From Enterocola sp045654205 (GTDB lineage Bacteria; Bacteroidota; Bacteroidia; Bacteroidales; Paludibacteraceae), in assembly GCA_045654205.1 (NCBI GenBank), contig JAZOMZ010000015.1, positions 1 through 60,249 of the forward strand: DNA of 60,249 nt, in the 5' to 3' direction. Positions 1 to 7,832 of the stretch are shown here, piece by piece; the stretch's first letter is position 1; every line of letters starts with the position of its first letter. Position numbers and translations under genes: made by a program. The notes beneath the pieces are model-generated. The model had not been told where the DNA came from. It did not search any database and saw nothing but the letters and a program-made list of their open reading frames with translations.

Positions 1-150
1 AATGAAAGCTATTCACAACCTAACAACATAGGATAATAAAAGAACTTGAACTGTTTCTGATTTGTCAAAGATACTAAAATGAAAGCTATTCACAACGTCG
101 CATGGATCACAAGTGTGAATCAAAGACTGTTTCTGATGTGTCAAAGATAC
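1..150. repeat. Two imperfect ~77-bp tandem repeat units
   Basis: AATGAAAGCTATTCACAAC at 1-19 recurs at 78-96. A 24-base block at 51-74 recurs at 127-150 with one mismatch. Together these are two copies of a unit of about 76-77 bp, the first cut by the window edge. No open frame runs through it. The rest of 1-314 holds only the direct repeat at 232-286; I see no gene. Confidence 0.7.
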
Positions 151-231
151 AAAATTTTATAAATCATGCTGCGTCTCGGCAAGGAAAAAATAAATTATTT
201 CTTTGCTCTCAACTTGTGTTAATCATAGAAA

Positions 232-286
232 TGCTAAAATACATTACTGGATGCAAAAGCATAGATTTTTGGGAATAAGGAGGAGA
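232..286 (+). repeat. Left 55-bp direct repeat flanking the PIN/ImmA module
   Basis: This stretch matches 1961-2015 over 55 bases without gaps and with three mismatches (at 252, 262 and 284), a constant offset of 1729. The two copies enclose the PIN and HTH-ImmA genes and their promoter. Both copies read in the same frame on the plus strand as the end of a protein (LKYITG.KS.DFWE followed by TAA), so they may be remnants of the 3' end of one gene. Confidence 0.85.
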
Positions 287-314
287 CAAATCTCGGGAGT
301 GATATAAGTGATAT

Positions 315-818
315 CTATCTACTCCATGTTTCTATACGTTCTTGGATTATTCTTCGAGGCAATCTTGGATTAATAGTTAGAAGTTCATGTAGTTTTACCG
401 CTGCCAACTGGCTAGGAATTATATTATATTCAACTAAAAGATCAAAAATGTATATGATTCCTTTTACCGAGACATTCGATTCAATTGCTCTTTTACGTAA
501 TTGAGAATCTCCTGTTAGCAAGGTATAATTATTATTTTGTGCATAATACCACACCGCACAATCTGTAAATGATACATTACCTTTTGCATCAATTTGCAAG
601 TCTACTATTGCCAGTAATTCATTAGGATTAAATGTTTTAATTTTCAATCTTCCTTCTTTAACATATTGATTTACAGCCATAAATTGTTCTTTTTCTGTTA
701 ATTCATTTAAAACAAAATCAACAGTATGAACATTTATTGGCAATTTAAAGAAAGACTCTAACAATCCTATAGAATACAAATCAATAAATATATTTGTATC
801 ATTTACAACTATCTCCAC
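315..818 (-). CDS. PIN-domain protein, predicted toxin RNase (VapC/DUF3368-like)
   Basis: This 167-residue protein has the acidic pattern of PIN ribonucleases: Asp7 in VVNDTNIF, Glu39, Asp86 in SFTDCAVW and Asp104 in LLTGDSQL. PIN proteins bind Mg2+ through these residues and cut RNA; in toxin-antitoxin pairs they are the toxin. The start codon is GTG at 818-816, directly after the TAA stop (821-819) of the HTH-ImmA gene, so translation of the two is probably coupled. The order, regulator first and PIN second, suits a toxin held in check by the upstream product. The toxin role is inferred from family and context; no target can be read from the sequence. Confidence 0.75.
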   Translation of the reverse strand: MEIVVNDTNIFIDLYSIGLLESFFKLPINVHTVDFVLNELTEKEQFMAVNQYVKEGRLKIKTFNPNELLAIVDLQIDAKGNVSFTDCAVWYYAQNNNYTLLTGDSQLRKRAIESNVSVKGIIYIFDLLVEYNIIPSQLAAVKLHELLTINPRLPRRIIQERIETWSR

Positions 819-1865
819 TTACACTAAATTTAATTGATTGCGAACTTCGGTGATAGGAAGATTAAGTAACGTGCTTGCTTTTGAAATAGAAATGATATCA
901 CTTGCCAATGCACGAAATACTAATCTTTCGAAACGACTAGATTCCTCTCTTTTATATCTACTCTCTTCTACTTTTTCTTTAAACAATGGTTTATTTTTTT
1001 TATTAATAAAATAAGTTTTATACCTATTAGGAGTTATAATATTTAAAGATTTAGCTTTATACATCAAACTATCTATTGAAATTCCATATTGAGTTTGAAT
1101 ATCTTGCAACTCCTTCAATGAAATATCATGACGGTTCATTCCTAATTTATTCATAAATACATCTCTTGAAATTAGCATTTCTACAGCAAATAAATTACAG
1201 AAATCCTCTTTCTGTTTTTCGTTAATTGACGTATCAAAATCTAATATTAGATGACCCAATTCGTGCAACGCAGTAAATCTTTTACTTTCTGCATCTAACT
1301 TTTGATTAAAAACAATCACTGCACTATCACCATTAACAGTTCCACTAAGACCTTTAAAACTATTAGAGGCATCAATTTCAATCACTTTAATATTATTCTC
1401 CTCCAAAATCTCTATAAGATTATTAATACCATCATCACCTAATTTCCAATCATTTTTAATTTGATTTGCGATTGAATAAATATCAGCTTCGCTCTGGATA
1501 GACAAACCATTATGCTGAAATTTTGTTTTTATATCAAAAATAGATTCTATTTCAAAATATCGTTCCAATTTATCCTTTACTATCTCTTTTATTGAATCTA
1601 TCTGCTTTGCACTCAAGTGTGAACCTTTTCTAAATTCTACATTGTCTATTGTGATAGTTAATGGACGGAAGAAATAATCTACACTAACTCTTAATGCATT
1701 AGAAAGTGATATTAGAGTAGTACTATCTGGCATCATTTTTCCTGTTTCATATTTAGAGACAGACTGCCTAGTTATAATATTATCTAATTTTTTACATAAT
1801 TGTTCCATAGAAAAACCTTGCATAATTCGTGCTTGTTTTAATCTGTTTGCAAATACATTTTTCAT
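819..1865 (-). CDS. HTH (XRE) - ImmA/IrrE metallopeptidase fusion, predicted antitoxin/regulator
   Basis: The protein has 348 residues. Residues 8-62 form an XRE helix-turn-helix (SMEQLCKKL, then RQSVSKYETG). The middle holds an ImmA/IrrE zinc peptidase with HELGH at 201-205 and a probable third ligand Glu229 in FAVEMLI. Characterised relatives cut a repressor (ImmA with ImmR, IrrE with DdrO); COG2856-type fusions are also found next to PIN genes as presumed toxin-antitoxin partners. Its promoter lies inside a perfect inverted repeat (1887-1922), so autorepression is likely. It probably binds that site and controls, or destroys under stress, a component of the module. Confidence 0.85.
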   Translation of the reverse strand: MKNVFANRLKQARIMQGFSMEQLCKKLDNIITRQSVSKYETGKMMPDSTTLISLSNALRVSVDYFFRPLTITIDNVEFRKGSHLSAKQIDSIKEIVKDKLERYFEIESIFDIKTKFQHNGLSIQSEADIYSIANQIKNDWKLGDDGINNLIEILEENNIKVIEIDASNSFKGLSGTVNGDSAVIVFNQKLDAESKRFTALHELGHLILDFDTSINEKQKEDFCNLFAVEMLISRDVFMNKLGMNRHDISLKELQDIQTQYGISIDSLMYKAKSLNIITPNRYKTYFINKKNKPLFKEKVEESRYKREESSRFERLVFRALASDIISISKASTLLNLPITEVRNQLNLV

Positions 1866-1886
1866 AATTTCTAGCTTTATCCTTCA

Positions 1887-1922
1887 GTTGACAAATATAC
1901 ATATTTTTTATTATTTGTCAAC
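1887..1922 (-). promoter_or_regulatory. Promoter inside a perfect palindromic operator
   Basis: GTTGACAAATA at 1887-1897 is repeated inverted at 1912-1922, a perfect 11-bp arm with a 14-bp spacer. On the minus strand the same DNA contains TTG (1921-1919), 19 bp, and TATATTTG (1899-1892), matching the Bacteroidota -33/-7 promoter. Repressor binding to the arms would cover both promoter elements. The start codon of the HTH-ImmA gene is 27 bp downstream of the -7 box. Confidence 0.8.
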
Positions 1923-1960
1923 CATAAATAAAAAAATAATGATAAGAAAAATACTAGAAG

Positions 1961-2015
1961 TGCTAAAATACATTACTGGAGGCAAAAGCAAAGATTTTTG
2001 GGAATAAGGAGGGGA
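1961..2015 (+). repeat. Right 55-bp direct repeat flanking the PIN/ImmA module
   Basis: This is the second copy of 232-286. It lies just downstream of the stop of the aldo/keto reductase gene. Upstream of the repeat the plus-strand frame stays open to an ATG at 1939, giving a possible 22-residue peptide that ends KYITGGKSKDFWE. I regard it as a gene remnant, not a gene. Confidence 0.85.
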
Positions 2016-2032
2016 TACGATAAAGTGAAATT

Positions 2033-2935
2033 TTACGGCAACCTAACCCCTCTAGAGGCCACTAAAATGCGTTGCCATTGCTCTGCGGTAAGGCGAATAT
2101 CGAGTGCTTCTATGCTGCGTTTTATGCGATCTATATTTCCGCTACCGTTTATTGGCACAATGCCTGCAGGGTGCTGAGCAATCCAAGCAAATATCACTTT
2201 ATCTATGCCATCCACTCCTATTTCGCGAGCCACTCTGTCTAGTTCTGCCACCACACGATGCGATTTTTCGCAATCGGGATGCACAAGTTTGCCCCACGCC
2301 AGTGGAGAATATGCCATAGGGCGAATGCGTTTCCCCAATAAATAACTCAAATTGCCATTTTCAAAATGTTCCAAACAATATGGCGACACCTCTATCTGAT
2401 TTGTAATAAGTGGCACATTGCAATACGACTCAAGCATAGAAAAATCGTGCGCATAAAAGTTTGACACTCCAAAATGAAGTACCTTGCCTTCTGCGTGCAG
2501 TTTATCAAAAGCTCGTGCCACGTCCACAGGGTCTAGTAAGTATGAAGGACGATGAAGAAGCAGTAAATCGATGCGGTCTGTACGCAAATTTTTCAAAGAG
2601 TGTTCTACTTGCCCCACAATATAATCGTAACTATAATCGTAGAACTGAATTTTTCTTTCTGGAAATTTGTCGCTCTGAATACAAATACCACACTTTGTAA
2701 TAATTTTTATATCGTTTCTAAACGAAGGGTCTAACGCCAACGCATCACCTACTAGTGTCTCGCAAGTATAGTTTCCATAAATATCTGCATTGTCAAAGGT
2801 ATCAATGCCCATCTGAGCAATTGTTTTCATTTGTGCAAGCAACTGCTCACTTGTCAAATGCCAATCGTTTATACGCATCTGTCCATGCACCACTTGAGAT
2901 ATAGAAAAATCTGGTGTAAGTGATATTTGTTTCAT
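2033..2935 (-). CDS. Aldo/keto reductase (YdhF-like)
   Basis: This is a 300-residue cytoplasmic NADPH-dependent oxidoreductase of the AKR family, reducing aldehydes or ketones on a TIM barrel. The catalytic tetrad is visible: Asp48 and Tyr53 in DTFDNADIYG, Lys81 in IITKCG and His128 in LLLLHRP. The late segment VPINGSGNIDRIKRSIEAL is the NADPH-binding part, and the overall pattern is closest to YdhF-type enzymes. The substrate cannot be deduced. It is a stand-alone gene; the next gene upstream on the same strand starts at 4343 and ends 19 bp before this start, so read-through from it is possible. Confidence 0.88.
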   Translation of the reverse strand: MKQISLTPDFSISQVVHGQMRINDWHLTSEQLLAQMKTIAQMGIDTFDNADIYGNYTCETLVGDALALDPSFRNDIKIITKCGICIQSDKFPERKIQFYDYSYDYIVGQVEHSLKNLRTDRIDLLLLHRPSYLLDPVDVARAFDKLHAEGKVLHFGVSNFYAHDFSMLESYCNVPLITNQIEVSPYCLEHFENGNLSYLLGKRIRPMAYSPLAWGKLVHPDCEKSHRVVAELDRVAREIGVDGIDKVIFAWIAQHPAGIVPINGSGNIDRIKRSIEALDIRLTAEQWQRILVASRGVRLP

Positions 2936-2954
2936 AATAAAAGTTTTAATTTCA

Positions 2955-4343
2955 TTATACTTCTTCTAAAATACTCAAATCAATATCAGGAACTATAATA
3001 TCTGCCAATTTTTCTTTTATAAGGAAACCCATATAAAGTGGAATTGTAAGAACTTCACCTTCACGACCTACATTATATTTACCTAATTTTATTGCATTAT
3101 TTAGGTGATATACATCTTTGTTTTTCAAAACTGTTTTTAAACTTTTTGTTTTACTAGATTTTGCCTTTACTTCAACTACCACACATTCACTCTTATATCT
3201 GACTAAAAAATCTAACTCTAAACCACTATCCTTTTGAAAATAGTATAATTTTTGTCCAGATTTACATAAAAAATCAGCCATAAGATTTTCATATATAGCT
3301 CCTTTATAACCTAAAAGATTTCCTTTTAATATATCAGCCTGTGTACCATAGTCCAACATAGAAATAAGTAAACCAATATCAGTTGTATACAACTTAAAAC
3401 TATCTGAAAGTGCATTTCCCTCTAGCGGCAACTCTGTAATTCTTGTATTGTAACACCTTTTAGCAATGCCTGCATCTTCAAGCCACTGAATACTTCCTAT
3501 ATAATGTTTAGAACGACCACCTTTTCTCACTATTGAATATTGGAACTTCTTATTTTCCTTTGCCAACTGTTTAGGAATAGACTCAAAGCATTCACGAATA
3601 CGTGGTTTGTCTTCGTCTGCTGCATATTTAACCATATCATCTTCATATTCAGCAATAAGACTACGTTGAACATTATATGTTTGTTCTATATTTTTTGTTT
3701 CAAGAAAAGTATTTACTACATCTGGCAATCCACCAACAATAACATATCTATACAACAATTCCATCATAACATTATGTATTCCATCAGGAACGACTGTTTC
3801 ATTCTCAAAACACGACTTTACTGTTTCTATAACCTTTTCATTTATACCATTGGCCCATAAAAATTCTTCAAAATCTAAAGGATACATTTCAACCACATTT
3901 TTATATCCAACAGGAACAGAATCTTGTCCTTCATCAATATTCTTTTCACTACTACCATATCCTTTTACTCCCAATAAAGATCCTGTAGCAATAACATCAA
4001 AACGGCCATCTATTTGAAACGATTTTAATGAAGTTCTTGCTTCCTTGCAGTCTTGAATTTCATCAAGTATAATACAGGTTTTACCATCTATAAAACGACT
4101 TCCTGGAATCAATGCAGACAAGTTAAGTATAATAGTATCAACATCAATATTACCAGTAAATGCAGATTTTTTATCTGGTTCAAGAATAAAATTCATATAA
4201 ATTACACTCTCGTAATTTTCCTTTGCAAAATTCTTTACAATATACGTTTTACCACATTGACGAATACCCTTAATCACAAGTGGTTTCTTTGATTTAGAGT
4301 TTTTCCATTCGGTTAAGACATCCTCTATTTTTCTTCTTAGCAT
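2955..4343 (-). CDS. AAA ATPase with DUF4143 nuclease-like domain
   Basis: This 462-residue member of the AAA-14/DUF4143 family, common in Bacteroidales, has a Walker A motif GIRQCGKT at 26-33 and Walker B IILDEIQDC with Asp94 and Glu95. The C-terminal DUF4143 part carries a PD-(D/E)XK-like core, LELDFLVRYKSECVVVEVKAK, in which Glu/Asp and Lys could bind a metal. The cellular role is unsettled; proposals include DNA processing and defence. Its upstream region holds four phased repeats (4373-4492) that may be an operator. The start at 4343 opens MLRRKIEDVL, typical for the family. Confidence 0.85.
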   Translation of the reverse strand: MLRRKIEDVLTEWKNSKSKKPLVIKGIRQCGKTYIVKNFAKENYESVIYMNFILEPDKKSAFTGNIDVDTIILNLSALIPGSRFIDGKTCIILDEIQDCKEARTSLKSFQIDGRFDVIATGSLLGVKGYGSSEKNIDEGQDSVPVGYKNVVEMYPLDFEEFLWANGINEKVIETVKSCFENETVVPDGIHNVMMELLYRYVIVGGLPDVVNTFLETKNIEQTYNVQRSLIAEYEDDMVKYAADEDKPRIRECFESIPKQLAKENKKFQYSIVRKGGRSKHYIGSIQWLEDAGIAKRCYNTRITELPLEGNALSDSFKLYTTDIGLLISMLDYGTQADILKGNLLGYKGAIYENLMADFLCKSGQKLYYFQKDSGLELDFLVRYKSECVVVEVKAKSSKTKSLKTVLKNKDVYHLNNAIKLGKYNVGREGEVLTIPLYMGFLIKEKLADIIVPDIDLSILEEV

Positions 4344-4372
4344 AGTATTAATTTTTAATCACAAAGCAAATT

Positions 4373-4492
4373 TACACTTTTTCCACCGAAAAATCAACAC
4401 TTCGTTACACTTTTTCAAGGGAATACTTGAGCTTTCGTACACTTTTTCAAGGGAATATTTGAATTTTAATACACTTTTTCCACCGAAAAATC
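4373..4492. repeat. Four phased repeats (period 32-33 bp, order A-B-B-A)
   Basis: TACACTTTTTC occurs at 4373, 4406, 4438 and 4470, so spacing is 33, 32 and 32 bp, about three helical turns. The outer copies continue CACCGAAAAATC; the inner two continue AAGGGAATAYTTGA. They lie 30-150 bp upstream of the AAA-DUF4143 start and just before the divergent gene at 4555. Regular phasing suggests sites for a DNA-binding protein, but they could also be relics of a repeat element. Confidence 0.8.
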
Positions 4493-4493
4493 T

Positions 4494-4524
4494 TTTGTCA
4501 CCGATTAAATTTTTACTATCTTAG
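4494..4524 (+). promoter_or_regulatory. Promoter of the small repeat protein
   Basis: TTTG at 4494-4497, 19 bp, then TATCTTAG at 4517-4524 (one mismatch to TAnnTTTG). The ATG follows 31 bp later at 4555. Confidence 0.6.
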
Positions 4525-4554
4525 TGGACAGAAACAAACAAGATTAATTCACTC

Positions 4555-4920
4555 ATGAAAAAAACTTTTATCACACTAATAATGTTGATGGCGTTTGGCC
4601 TGGGTCTGAATGCCAAAGAGAGTATTTCGTATATCAAAGATACTGGTTCTTGGTATTATGTATATAACGAAAGTGGAAAAAAGGTTACTACAATGTCTTC
4701 TAGCCAAAGGGAATTAATTGGTTGGGGCAGCGATTTTTTTATTGTTGATAGTGGTTCGTGGTATTATATCTACGATATGTATGGTAAAAAGATATCAACT
4801 TTGAGCAATTCTATTGGCAAGGTAATTTCTGTATCGAGCAATACTTTTACCGTGGAAAAAGGTTCATGGCTGTACATTTATAGTCGCGAAGGCAAGAAGA
4901 TTAAAACAATGTCAAAATAG
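4555..4920 (+). CDS. Small exported protein of three GSWYYIY repeats
   Basis: This 121-residue protein starts with a signal peptide (basic start, hydrophobic LIMLMAFGLGLNA, cleavage near residue 20). The remainder is three copies of a unit of about 34-38 residues with the core GSWYYIYxxxGKKIxTxS: GSWYYVYNESGKKVTTMS, GSWYYIYDMYGKKISTLS and GSWLYIYSREGKKIKTMS. The units resemble short beta-hairpin repeats such as WG or beta-propeller-like modules in exported Bacteroidota proteins. I do not recognise a named family and assign no function. It has its own promoter and ends at a terminator shared with the convergent nitroreductase gene. Confidence 0.75.
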   Translation: MKKTFITLIMLMAFGLGLNAKESISYIKDTGSWYYVYNESGKKVTTMSSSQRELIGWGSDFFIVDSGSWYYIYDMYGKKISTLSNSIGKVISVSSNTFTVEKGSWLYIYSREGKKIKTMSK

Positions 4921-4923
4921 TAA

Positions 4924-4952
4924 AACTCCCGCCTTGATAAGAAGCGGGAGTT
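4924..4952. terminator. Bidirectional intrinsic terminator
   Basis: AACTCCCGC (4924-4932) pairs with GCGGGAGTT (4944-4952), with A-rich and T-rich flanks on both sides, between convergent genes that end at 4920 and 4959. Confidence 0.85.
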
Positions 4953-4958
4953 GTTGTT

Positions 4959-5690
4959 TTATTTAGACCAATTGTTTTTTACTAAATCTAGTAGTTTTTC
5001 TGAGAAGAACTCATTATTCTTTTTGGTATAACGAATATCTGTAAAGACTTGCGCAAGTGTTTCTTTATTGTTTTCTTTTACATATGCTTGCATCTCTGGC
5101 AATGATTCTTTATAAGAAAATGCCTCATCTACATTTTTTTCTTCGTATTTTTCGTTATGAATAAGTGACTTAATAGGCAAACGGTCTGATACTTTTGGCT
5201 CTTCTTTTGGATACCCCACTGTAATGGTAACAACTGGAATCACCAACTCTGGCAAGCCTAATACTTCGGCAATTTCTGTTGCATTATAACTTACTGTTCC
5301 CAAATAACATATTCCCAAACCAACTGCCTCTGCAGCAACACAAAATGTTTGTGCCCAGATAGTTGCATCTATGGTAGCACAGTAGAAAGAAAGAAAATTA
5401 TCATATCCTGGTTCGGCATTACGCTCTTTGCACCAACGAGTAAATAGATTATAGTCCGCACAAAAAGTAAGCACCACTGGAGCACCTGTTATCATACGTT
5501 GATTAAAATGCAGTGGAGCAAGGCGTTTTTTCATTTCCTCTTCTCGAGTTACCACCACACTATAAGTCTGCATATTGCCAGTATTTGAAGACTGAGCTGC
5601 TTGCGAAAGCAAATCTTCCAAAAGTTCTTCAGACACTTCTTTGTCTAGATAATCGCGTACACTACCGCGATTTTTAAGAAATTCTTTCAT
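4959..5690 (-). CDS. Nitroreductase family FMN oxidoreductase (NfsA-like)
   Basis: This 243-residue flavoprotein resembles the NfsA/Frp group, which uses NAD(P)H to reduce nitro compounds, quinones or flavin. FMN-binding signatures are visible: the arginine of KNRGSVRDY near the N-terminus, QAAQSSNTGNMQTYSVVV around residues 31-48 and the glycine-rich GLGICYLGTV around 125-135. The C-terminal DRLP segment and the 30-residue tail are usual for the NfsA type. It is a single gene with a probable -7 box TAATTTTG on the minus strand at 5733-5726. The natural substrate is unknown. Confidence 0.85.
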   Translation of the reverse strand: MKEFLKNRGSVRDYLDKEVSEELLEDLLSQAAQSSNTGNMQTYSVVVTREEEMKKRLAPLHFNQRMITGAPVVLTFCADYNLFTRWCKERNAEPGYDNFLSFYCATIDATIWAQTFCVAAEAVGLGICYLGTVSYNATEIAEVLGLPELVIPVVTITVGYPKEEPKVSDRLPIKSLIHNEKYEEKNVDEAFSYKESLPEMQAYVKENNKETLAQVFTDIRYTKKNNEFFSEKLLDLVKNNWSK

Positions 5691-5785
5691 ATTATTGTTT
5701 TTTTATTTTTTATTTTTTTGAATGCCAAAATTAATACTTTTCTGCCACCTTGCCTAATTTTTAATTGATTTAAAAAATAATTATT

Positions 5786-5823
5786 GCCCGAGAGGGCTAT
5801 TAGAAATAAATTCAATAACTTTG
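5786..5823 (+). promoter_or_regulatory. Promoter of the LMW phosphatase with small hairpin upstream
   Basis: A -7 box TAACTTTG lies at 5816-5823, 20 bp before the ATG. I see no good -33 box. GCCC-GAGA-GGGC at 5786-5797 is a short GC hairpin upstream. Confidence 0.45.
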
Positions 5824-5843
5824 TAAATATTAAAAATTAAAAT

Positions 5844-6317
5844 ATGAAAAACAACAAAACCAATATACTCTTTGTCTGTTTGGGTAATATCTGCAGATCT
5901 GCTTGTGCGGAGGCTGTAATGAAAAAGAAAGTGCAAGAAGCTGGGCTTGAAAAAGACTTTTTTATAGATTCTGCCGGTATTCTTTCGTATCATGAGGGCG
6001 AAAGAGCCGACTATAGAATGCGTGAGGCTGGGTTTCAACGTGGTTATAATGTAGATAGCATTTCTCGTCCTGTCAAAACTGATGATTTTGAAAAATTTGA
6101 CCTAATTATAGGTATGGACAACACCAATATTGACGACCTATATGACCGTGCTCCAGACGTGGAATCTACACACAAAATTCATAAAATGACAGATTATTGC
6201 ACTCGCCACACAGAAGATTATGTTCCAGACCCATATTATGGTGGCAGAGATGGTTTCTTCCATGTTATTGAACTTCTAGAAGATGCTTGTGAGGGACTTT
6301 TAAACTCACTTAAGTAG
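5844..6317 (+). CDS. Low-molecular-weight protein tyrosine phosphatase
   Basis: This 157-residue cytoplasmic phosphatase has the CX5R loop as Cys12-Leu-Gly-Asn-Ile-Cys-Arg18-Ser, with the second cysteine at position 17 that can form a protective disulfide. The general acid is Asp129 in DPYYGG. The family removes phosphate from tyrosine (or arginine) on proteins; in many bacteria it opposes a BY-kinase that controls polysaccharide export. No kinase lies beside it, and the polysaccharide genes here are 13 kb away, so the partner is unknown. The loop is followed by SACAEAV in place of the common SPMAEA. Confidence 0.93.
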   Translation: MKNNKTNILFVCLGNICRSACAEAVMKKKVQEAGLEKDFFIDSAGILSYHEGERADYRMREAGFQRGYNVDSISRPVKTDDFEKFDLIIGMDNTNIDDLYDRAPDVESTHKIHKMTDYCTRHTEDYVPDPYYGGRDGFFHVIELLEDACEGLLNSLK

Positions 6318-6322
6318 AAAAT

Positions 6323-7729
6323 CTAATAATTTTTTATTGCTTTTGGAGCTAATGCCCACGGAACGGTATTGGCTCCAAAGATGCATATTTTGGCTGTGCC
6401 TGGTTTATAATCTCCATATAGAACACCGCCAATAACAATTTGCGTTTCGCCCCCACCCAATGCTTGACACACGACAGGGCGTTCACTTTTTGTTGGAGAT
6501 TTTAACCCTACAGAAGCAAGGTTATAGGCTATTCGTTGAGCATTTTTTATGGTATCATTTCCTGTAATATGGCTTTTACCACTACCGTTAATCACACGTA
6601 AGAGCGACTCGTCACGATAAACAATCTCATTTATTCCATCAGCATTAAAGTCAAACAAAGTAATGCCTGTTTGTGCAGAAACGTCGGTATGACGAATACT
6701 CCAAAATTCATATAAGATATTCCTTTCTGGCGAATATTTATAAGCAGAAAGATTGGTTTTGTCCTTTAGACCAATAATTTCATCGCGTCCGTCGCCATCT
6801 ATATCGCCCACAGCAGGAAGAGAAGACATTGGCATAGATGAATTTAAAATAAGTGCAGTATTGTCCTTTACACTAAAGACAGAAAGTCTTTTTTGCACAT
6901 CACGCACCACCACTTCGTTTGTTCCGTCGCCATCTAGATCTGCCACCAAAGCACTGCCATCCTTTTGAGTTTCACCAAGTGTTTTATAAAGCATTACACC
7001 GTTGGGCGCTGCCTTTGGGTTTACTGTAAAAAGTTGATTTCCACAAAGAAGATATTTTTCTGAGTCTAGATCGGTTTTATTTGAAGGCGCATAAACAGTG
7101 CTGTACGAAAAATTAGCCCCGTCGTGCTGCAAATGTCGCCCTGTATTAGCTTCGCCACCACCAAAACCTATAAACGTGAGAGAATTTGCATCAAAAACTT
7201 CTGTGCCTACATACACTTCATCTCTGCCGTCGTTGTTAAAATCCGCAATGCGAGGGATACCATAAAGGTTATTTTGAAGTGGTGAAGATGCTATTTCTAC
7301 TATATTATCAATAGAATTGTACCTATATAGATAGATATTTTTTGCTTCTGTCGTGCCTGCCACAATATAGATATTTCCTTGCAGGCGACCTGCTCCATCA
7401 CGCGTAGTAGTCATAGCAAATGGGCAAGCTGAATAACCAAAAGAACTACCAGGTGTGCCATATTTCTCTCCAAAACCTATCACATTTTGCCTACCTATAG
7501 CACCACCTTTTATTATCACTATCCTACCCTCATTGTCTCTATAGTCGTTTTGCACAGTTGCCATCTCTGGCAATCCATCACCATCCAAATCTGCACAAAG
7601 CACAGTATTCACCCCATTAAAATCCCCCACCGTCACAGTTTGCAGCAACTTCATATCAAATGCATTCTGCGCCTGCACCGCCCCAGCAAAACACAAAAGA
7701 AAAATAATATGTAAAACAATTTTCCGCAT
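6323..7729 (-). CDS. Exported FG-GAP/VCBS repeat protein
   Basis: I place the start at the ATG at 7729, giving 468 residues beginning MRKIVLHIIFLLCF, a signal peptide cleaved after AVQAQ. A longer frame begins with TTG inside the terminator stem at 7769-7802 and is unlikely. At least five FG-GAP calcium-binding repeats are visible: ADLDGDGLPEMATV, ADFNNDGRDEVYVG, ADLDGDGTNEVVVR, GDIDGDGRDEIIGL and FDFNADGINEIVYR. Such repeats fold as a seven-bladed beta propeller, as in integrin-alpha-like surface proteins that bind ligands or sugars. No catalytic domain is seen. A -7 box TATATTTG lies on the minus strand about 15 bp upstream. Confidence 0.8.
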   Translation of the reverse strand: MRKIVLHIIFLLCFAGAVQAQNAFDMKLLQTVTVGDFNGVNTVLCADLDGDGLPEMATVQNDYRDNEGRIVIIKGGAIGRQNVIGFGEKYGTPGSSFGYSACPFAMTTTRDGAGRLQGNIYIVAGTTEAKNIYLYRYNSIDNIVEIASSPLQNNLYGIPRIADFNNDGRDEVYVGTEVFDANSLTFIGFGGGEANTGRHLQHDGANFSYSTVYAPSNKTDLDSEKYLLCGNQLFTVNPKAAPNGVMLYKTLGETQKDGSALVADLDGDGTNEVVVRDVQKRLSVFSVKDNTALILNSSMPMSSLPAVGDIDGDGRDEIIGLKDKTNLSAYKYSPERNILYEFWSIRHTDVSAQTGITLFDFNADGINEIVYRDESLLRVINGSGKSHITGNDTIKNAQRIAYNLASVGLKSPTKSERPVVCQALGGGETQIVIGGVLYGDYKPGTAKICIFGANTVPWALAPKAIKNY

Positions 7730-7768
7730 CTGTTTACAAATATAAGAAATTTTATCTTTTGTAAAACA

Positions 7769-7802
7769 ATAAAGGTGCAAATCGTGTGATTTGCACCTTT
7801 AT
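7769..7802. terminator. Intrinsic terminator downstream of metA
   Basis: A perfect 15-bp stem (7769-7783 with 7788-7802; ATAAAGGTGCAAATC) has a GTGT loop. It lies between the metA stop and the start of the FG-GAP gene, which are transcribed in the same direction, so it isolates the two units. Confidence 0.8.
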
Positions 7803-7832
7803 ATATATTATTCAGTGATTTTAAAGGAGGAT

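Noticed and set aside
2010..2100. Shine-Dalgarno-like AAGGAGG after the direct repeat, with GTG downstream
   Set aside because: The following frame is only the antisense of the aldo/keto reductase end, and the corresponding GTG in the other copy stops after two codons.
5781..6038. 85-residue minus-strand frame over the phosphatase gene
   Set aside because: It is antisense to the CX5R phosphatase, with no family features.
7730..7780. 17-residue N-terminal extension of the FG-GAP protein
   Set aside because: It would begin with TTG inside the terminator stem and upstream of the -7 box; the Met at 7729 starts a proper signal peptide.
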